Origin: Bacteroidota bacterium
Lineage (GTDB): Bacteria > Bacteroidota > Rhodothermia > Rhodothermales > UBA10348
NCBI GenBank assembly: GCA_004356385.1
Contig: SMXL01000094.1
Coordinates: 1-10,832, forward strand
Direction: 5' to 3'
Length of the DNA: 10,832 bases
Part shown: one piece after another, positions 6,872-10,832 of the stretch
Layout of the letters: each line of letters starts with the position of its first letter
Position numbering within the stretch: the stretch's first letter is position 1
The notes under the pieces: generated by a model
The model's database searches: none
Seen by the model: the letters and a program-made list of their open reading frames with translations, nothing else
What the model was told of the DNA's origin: nothing
Made by a program: the position numbers and the translations under genes

Positions 6872-7636
6872 ATGACCATTCAAACCGATTTGGATCTAAA
6901 AGCTCAAGAGGAGCTTGTGGCAAATGGCGAAATCCCCGAACACATAGCCATTATCATGGATGGCAACGGTCGGTGGGCGAAAGAGAAGGGGCTCAATCGA
7001 ATTCAAGGCCACAGGGAAGGGGTCGAATCCGTACGAGACATTGTAGAAGCCTGTGCTCAGGTGGGAGTCCGTTACCTGACGCTGTATACCTTCAGCACGG
7101 AAAACTGGAACCGACCGGTTACTGAGATCAATGCACTCATGGAGTTGCTTATCAGAACGCTCCGAAAAGAAATGAATACGTTTCTAGAACAGGGTGTCCG
7201 GTTTCAGTCAATCGGGAACTGGAGTGCGTTGCCCGTGGCAGCCCAACGTGAGTTGGAGGAATCGATTACCGCGAGCTCAGAAAACGAGAGGATCACGCTG
7301 ATCCTCGCTCTGTCATACAGCGGTCGCTGGGAAATTATTGAGGCAACCAGGGCGCTGGCCAGGAGAGCCAGAGATGGTTATATCGACCCCGACATGATTG
7401 ACGAATCGATGATCTCGCAAGCGCTGGAGACGGTTACCGTACCGGATCCGGATCTTTTGATTCGAACCGGCGGAGATTTTCGGATTTCAAATTTTCTGTT
7501 GTGGCAAATTGCCTATTCTGAATTGTATTTCACCGATGTGTACTGGCCTGATTTTCGTCGCCAACAGCTCTACGATTCGATAGAAACCTTCCAGGGGCGC
7601 GATCGTCGATTTGGGCGCATTGAGGCTACGAAGTGA
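6872..7636 (+). CDS. uppS: Isoprenyl transferase / undecaprenyl diphosphate synthase
   Basis: A cytoplasmic cis-prenyltransferase that adds isopentenyl units to farnesyl diphosphate to make undecaprenyl diphosphate, the lipid carrier for peptidoglycan, O-antigen and other surface sugars. The 254 residues are normal length. The phosphate-binding motif MDGNGRWA starts at Met29, with Asp30 the catalytic Asp (E. coli Asp26). GHREG has His47 (E. coli His43). TFSTENWNRP follows. The isopentenyl-diphosphate site IRTGGDFRISNFLLWQIAYS has Arg198, Arg204, Ser206 and Glu217, each offset by four from E. coli. All key residues are present. It starts 49 bp after rseP; only a weak AGG lies upstream. Product chain length cannot be told from sequence. 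Downstream lies a 205-bp spacer before bamA. Confidence 0.98.
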   Translation: MTIQTDLDLKAQEELVANGEIPEHIAIIMDGNGRWAKEKGLNRIQGHREGVESVRDIVEACAQVGVRYLTLYTFSTENWNRPVTEINALMELLIRTLRKEMNTFLEQGVRFQSIGNWSALPVAAQRELEESITASSENERITLILALSYSGRWEIIEATRALARRARDGYIDPDMIDESMISQALETVTVPDPDLLIRTGGDFRISNFLLWQIAYSELYFTDVYWPDFRRQQLYDSIETFQGRDRRFGRIEATK

Positions 7637-7841
7637 TCTTTTCTTCCACCGGACAATCTTGTTCCGTACGAGGCGTTCTGACTGGATGGTACAGGGCGCG
7701 TCGAGACAATAATGTCGCTCTTTGTCGCGTTCCGTAGGGAACGTCGAATCGCACCAGTCTTCGCGAAACCAACGCCGGATATTCGCCGTTAGTGCGGCAA
7801 ACCAATACCGAGGTCTAAGAATCCTCAATTATTTTAGCGGA
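7637..7841 (+). other. 205-bp spacer between uppS and bamA, no gene seen
   Basis: This is the longest gap inside the plus-strand operon. The bamA frame is open back to 7722, but the predicted peptide there has no signal or domain character, so I treat it as leader. It holds a perfect hairpin, CGTTCC (7728-7733), loop GTAG, GGAACG (7738-7743), and a smaller one, GACA-ATAA-TGTC (7705-7716). Neither is followed by a T-run, so no terminator is evident. A separate promoter for bamA-ompH could lie here, but I cannot pick out a convincing one. Confidence 0.45.
7728..7743 (+). promoter_or_regulatory. Hairpin in the bamA leader
   Basis: A 6-bp perfect inverted repeat, CGTTCC/GGAACG, with a GTAG loop, extendable by one G-T wobble pair. 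It lies about 98 nt before the bamA start. With no following U-tract it is more likely an mRNA structure or a protein-binding palindrome than a terminator. Function unknown. Confidence 0.35.
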
Positions 7842-10313
7842 ATGTTTATGTCGGGTCGATTTTTTATTGCTGTGTCTGTCTTTGCGCTGGGCGTTGTCTT
7901 GGCAGGATCGGCGCGAGCGCAAATAGGCAGTTCTGCGCTGGCCGGAGGGCTCGAAAATCTGGAAATCCTGGGTTTGTCAGTCGAAGGAGTAACGGACGAA
8001 TACACGCGTAGCTTCGTTCTTCAGAGTAGTCGCCTGGTGGTCGGACAGCGGGTTACTATTCCCGGCGACCCGGCCTTTGGAGATGCGATACGTGCGATCT
8101 ACAGACTAGGCACTTATGCGGATGTCCAGATCGTAGAAGAGCGCCGAGTCGGTCAAGGTGTATTTCTTCTCATTCGAGTCAAAAAAACACCCTCGCTGCG
8201 AGAATATTCATTCACGGGAATCGGGAAGGGCGCACAGAAGGATCTCCGGAAAGAGATACCTCTGTACACGAGGGCGGCAGTTCGCCAAAATTCTATTGCA
8301 CGTGCAACACAGATCATCAAAGAGTACTACGCAGAGAAGGGCAGACCTCTCGCGAAAGTGGATGTTACTCGCACGGACCATGAAGACAATACGTCTTCAC
8401 TCGACTTCGCCATCGATCGCGGGCCGAAAGTAAAAGTGGGAAGGGTAATCATCGGTGGAAATGAGTCACTCACTGACAAGAGAGTCAGGCGGTTCATGAA
8501 AACAAGAAAGCCCGTCTGGTGGAAGTTCTGGCATCGCGGAATCTACAAGGAGGACGTTTTTGACGAGGACCTCGATCGAATAATCGAGAAGTATTCGGAG
8601 CGCGGATATTATGACGCTCGCATAGTTCGTGACTCGGTCTTTCTGGACCAGGAGTCCGGGAAAAAGCCCAAAATGATCATCGAATTGGACGTAAAAGAAG
8701 GGCCGCAATATTTCGTCCGAAATATCGAATGGGACGGCAATACTATTTATTCAGACGAGACGCTAACCAATCAACTCGGATTTGTATCGGGAGACCGGTT
8801 TAATACCAAAAGACTCGACGAAAAGCTGTATGGAGTGGGCAAAGACAACGATGTATCCAGTTTGTATATGAACAGTGGGTACATGCGCTTCAACGTGAAT
8901 CCACGAATTTCCGTTGTCGGGACGGACTCTCTCGACCTCACCTTTGATATTTTTGAGGGGGATATTTTTCGCTACGGTGACGTTTCGATCGCGGGAAATA
9001 GAAAAACCCGGGAGCATGTAATTCGCCGCGAGTTGATCACTATTCCTGGGAATCGGTTCAGTAGAAATCAGATCCAGGAGTCGATTCGACGACTGATGCA
9101 GATGAATTATTTCACCCAGGAGTCCCTGGCTGCGGGCCCGAGCGTCGAGCTTAGACCCGAGAAGAAACAGGTCGACTTGAAATATAACCTTGAAGAACAG
9201 GGATCGGATCAACTGGAACTGTCCGGCACCTGGGGCCGGTTCGGAATCATTCTTCAACTCCGGTTTGGGTTCAATAATTTCTCCGCTCAAAATATATTCA
9301 AGAAGGGTGCATGGCGCCCGTTGCCTTCTGGAGATGGGCAGAAGTTATCGCTAAGTGTGCAGACTAACGGACGTCGGTATCAACAATATTCGATTTCATT
9401 TACCGAACCATGGTTCAGAGGTCGCCCTACTCCTCTTGGAATTTCCCTCTCCTATTCCAAAATTTCGTTGTCCTCGTTTCGAACGACTTCGACCGGTAAC
9501 CTGCTGACCTTCTCTGTCAGAACGTTTTATGAGCAGCGACTGCAGTGGCCTGATCAGTATTTTAGCACTTCTTCGACGATCGGATATCAGTATTTCGACA
9601 ACAACGACTACATCTCCACGCTGCCACTCGGTATCAGCTCAGAAATAACCTTCAAGCAGTCACTCATGAGGAATTCCGTGGATAATCCGATTTTTCCGAC
9701 CTCGGGTTCGAAATTCCTGCTATCTCTGGAGATTGCTCCTCCTTTTGCCAATCTGATTCAGTATCACAAATGGAGACTCAACACGAGTTGGAATATACCT
9801 TTGCTCCGTCGGGTCTCGATAGGCGTGGGTGTTGACGCGGGGTACATCGGGACGTTGACCGGTGAAGAGGTTCAATTCGAGCGATTTGTACTTGGAGGAT
9901 CTCCATTCGAGACGCAAGGATTCTTCAATTTCTTTGGAAAAGATATCGTGTACATGCGAGCATATCCTCTGGGTGCGCTGGGACCTCGAATCGATGACGA
10001 CCCTTTCGGCGGACGGATATTGAACAAGTTCACGTCCGAGTTGAGGTGGAATGCCGTACAGGGGCAACAACTCCAGGCGGCACCATATTTGTTTATTGAT
10101 GCGGGAAACTCATGGGACAATTTTCAATCCTATAATCCTTCTGAAATATTTCGATCGGCTGGATTCGGTGCACGCATTGCTTTGCCCATTCTTGGTATGG
10201 TTGAGTTGACTTATGGATACAATTTCGATTCTTTTGAACCAATCAACTCCAGCCATAATGGCACCCAGAAATGGACGTTTCAGTTCAGCCTCGGTCAGGG
10301 ATTCGGAATGTAG
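7842..10313 (+). CDS. bamA: Outer membrane protein assembly factor BamA (Omp85)
   Basis: The core of the BAM machine, which folds and inserts beta-barrel proteins into the outer membrane. From ATG 7842 it has 823 residues: a signal peptide (1-26, cut after SARA), then five POTRA repeats at roughly 39-111, 112-192, 193-287, 288-374 and 375-455 (typical elements RVIIGGNESLTDKRV, IEWDGNTIYSDETL and VSIAGNRKTREHVIRREL). A 16-strand barrel follows from about 460, with FTEPWFRGRP and RFVLGGSPFE. The loop-6 motif, usually RGF or RGY, reads MRAYP (Arg706-Ala707-Tyr708): the key Arg is kept but Gly is Ala. The C-terminus ends FSLGQGFGM, two residues beyond the usual terminal aromatic. ATG 7848 is an alternative start; the extension to 7722 lacks support. 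ompH follows after 67 bp, its usual partner encoding a chaperone that brings clients to BamA. Confidence 0.98.
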   Translation: MFMSGRFFIAVSVFALGVVLAGSARAQIGSSALAGGLENLEILGLSVEGVTDEYTRSFVLQSSRLVVGQRVTIPGDPAFGDAIRAIYRLGTYADVQIVEERRVGQGVFLLIRVKKTPSLREYSFTGIGKGAQKDLRKEIPLYTRAAVRQNSIARATQIIKEYYAEKGRPLAKVDVTRTDHEDNTSSLDFAIDRGPKVKVGRVIIGGNESLTDKRVRRFMKTRKPVWWKFWHRGIYKEDVFDEDLDRIIEKYSERGYYDARIVRDSVFLDQESGKKPKMIIELDVKEGPQYFVRNIEWDGNTIYSDETLTNQLGFVSGDRFNTKRLDEKLYGVGKDNDVSSLYMNSGYMRFNVNPRISVVGTDSLDLTFDIFEGDIFRYGDVSIAGNRKTREHVIRRELITIPGNRFSRNQIQESIRRLMQMNYFTQESLAAGPSVELRPEKKQVDLKYNLEEQGSDQLELSGTWGRFGIILQLRFGFNNFSAQNIFKKGAWRPLPSGDGQKLSLSVQTNGRRYQQYSISFTEPWFRGRPTPLGISLSYSKISLSSFRTTSTGNLLTFSVRTFYEQRLQWPDQYFSTSSTIGYQYFDNNDYISTLPLGISSEITFKQSLMRNSVDNPIFPTSGSKFLLSLEIAPPFANLIQYHKWRLNTSWNIPLLRRVSIGVGVDAGYIGTLTGEEVQFERFVLGGSPFETQGFFNFFGKDIVYMRAYPLGALGPRIDDDPFGGRILNKFTSELRWNAVQGQQLQAAPYLFIDAGNSWDNFQSYNPSEIFRSAGFGARIALPILGMVELTYGYNFDSFEPINSSHNGTQKWTFQFSLGQGFGM

Positions 10314-10366
10314 TGGTCCACGGAGTGAGTGGTATTGTATACGATTTTGGACAACAAACGTCCGAC

Positions 10367-10372
10367 GGGAGG
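10367..10372 (+). promoter_or_regulatory. Ribosome binding site GGGAGG of ompH
   Basis: GGGAGG lies 8 nt before the ATG at 10381. It is the strongest Shine-Dalgarno match in the window and fixes this start over the in-frame ATG at 10393. The other genes of the operon have weak or no such motif. Confidence 0.7.
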
Positions 10373-10380
10373 CACGAATT

Positions 10381-10832
10381 ATGAATCGGATTATGAACAA
10401 GCGCACCGCCTTTTTAGCACTGATTATGCTTTTTGGAATAAAGGCATCCACCGCCCAGCAGAAATTGGGGTATGTAGACTCTGAATACATTTTGTCCAAA
10501 ACTCCCGAATATGTCACGATTCAGCAGCAACTCGACCGAACTGCAGAAGAGTGGAATTCGGAACTGACGAAACTGGGCCAAGAACTGGATCAGAAATTCA
10601 AGGATTACCAGGCGCGAGAGCTTCTTTACACGAACGACGAACGTCAAAGAAGGCGACAGGAAATAATGAATGCTGAGGAGGATCTGGAAAATCGGCGAGC
10701 CAGTTATTTTGGACCCGAAGGAGAGATCTTTACCCAACAGGAACAACTTATGCGTCCTATACAGGAGAGAGTATTAACAGCAATAGAGGAAGTTGCAACA
10801 CAAGAGGGATTCGACTATATCTTTGACAAGTC
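10381..10832 (+). CDS. OmpH/Skp family periplasmic chaperone (partial, C-terminus outside window)
   Basis: A periplasmic holdase that keeps unfolded outer-membrane proteins soluble on their way to the BAM complex. The visible 150 residues begin with a signal peptide (MNRIMNKRTAFLALIMLFGI...STA, cut before QQ at 26). The family's first strand follows, LGYVDSEYILSKTPEY, equivalent to the 'G.vd...il...p' opening of OmpH proteins. A long charged and Gln-rich helix covers about residues 40-125 (QQLDRTAEEWNSELTKLGQE, DERQRRRQEIMNAEEDLENR), forming the coiled-coil arm of the trimer. PIQERVLTAIEEVATQEGFDYIFD is the returning end of the family. The gene runs off the window in frame, so only the last residues are missing. 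The start is set by GGGAGG. It lies 67 bp after bamA, and in Bacteroidota a second ompH copy often follows. Confidence 0.95.
   Translation, partial: MNRIMNKRTAFLALIMLFGIKASTAQQKLGYVDSEYILSKTPEYVTIQQQLDRTAEEWNSELTKLGQELDQKFKDYQARELLYTNDERQRRRQEIMNAEEDLENRRASYFGPEGEIFTQQEQLMRPIQERVLTAIEEVATQEGFDYIFDK

Noticed and set aside
7722..7841. 40-residue extension of BamA to ATG 7722
   Set aside because: The signal peptide starts at 7842/7848; the upstream residues show no domain and span a hairpin.
10414..10746. 110-residue open frame antisense to ompH
   Set aside because: The opposite strand encodes a clear signal peptide and OmpH coiled coil with a strong ribosome site.
1..10832. Mobile elements, CRISPR arrays, toxin-antitoxin or phage-defence genes
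   Set aside because: No direct-repeat array, transposase, integrase, nuclease or helicase motif was seen on either strand; the region is core envelope genes plus an exported cluster.

Overview
The window comes from a Gram-negative (diderm) bacterium, most likely a Bacteroidota/Rhodothermota (Rhodothermia or Balneola-like) member. This rests on the Bacteroidota-style BamA followed by an OmpH/Skp gene, the dxr-rseP and uppS-bamA-ompH neighbourhoods, and an exported protein family of that group that automatic pipelines tend to call 'asparagine synthetase B'. The placement is inferred from protein character and synteny recalled from memory; no search was run. Both strands are almost fully coding. 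I see no tRNA, rRNA, CRISPR array, insertion sequence, integrase or phage gene, and no base-composition break suggesting transfer.

Left half (1-3969, minus strand): four genes read leftwards as one compact transcription unit. In transcription order they are a large exported TPR protein (3969-2101), an exported protein of uncertain function with a possible class-I-amidotransferase-like core (2054-795), a hot-dog acyl-CoA thioesterase (793-323), and the start of an exported, probably outer-membrane protein that leaves the window at base 1. The first two stop codons both sit in the heptamer TGATATG, suggesting translational coupling. The function of this cluster as a whole is not known to me.

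Centre (3970-4202): a 233-bp divergent intergenic region with a small inverted repeat in each leader. It is the only place in the window where promoters for both directions can sit.

Right half (4203-10832, plus strand): five genes read rightwards: dxr (MEP-pathway isoprenoid synthesis), rseP (site-2 intramembrane metalloprotease), uppS (undecaprenyl diphosphate synthase), bamA (outer-membrane protein insertase) and a 3'-truncated ompH/skp-like periplasmic chaperone gene. Together they supply isoprenoid precursor, turn it into the lipid carrier for peptidoglycan and surface polysaccharide, and build the outer membrane. The content matches the classic proteobacterial dxr-uppS-cdsA-rseP-bamA-skp cluster, but uppS lies after rseP and no cdsA is present here.

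I find no convincing new biological system. The points most worth a second look are the uncharacterised minus-strand exported cluster, the unusual start of the leftmost gene, the altered loop-6 motif and C-terminus of BamA, and the 205-bp uppS-bamA spacer.
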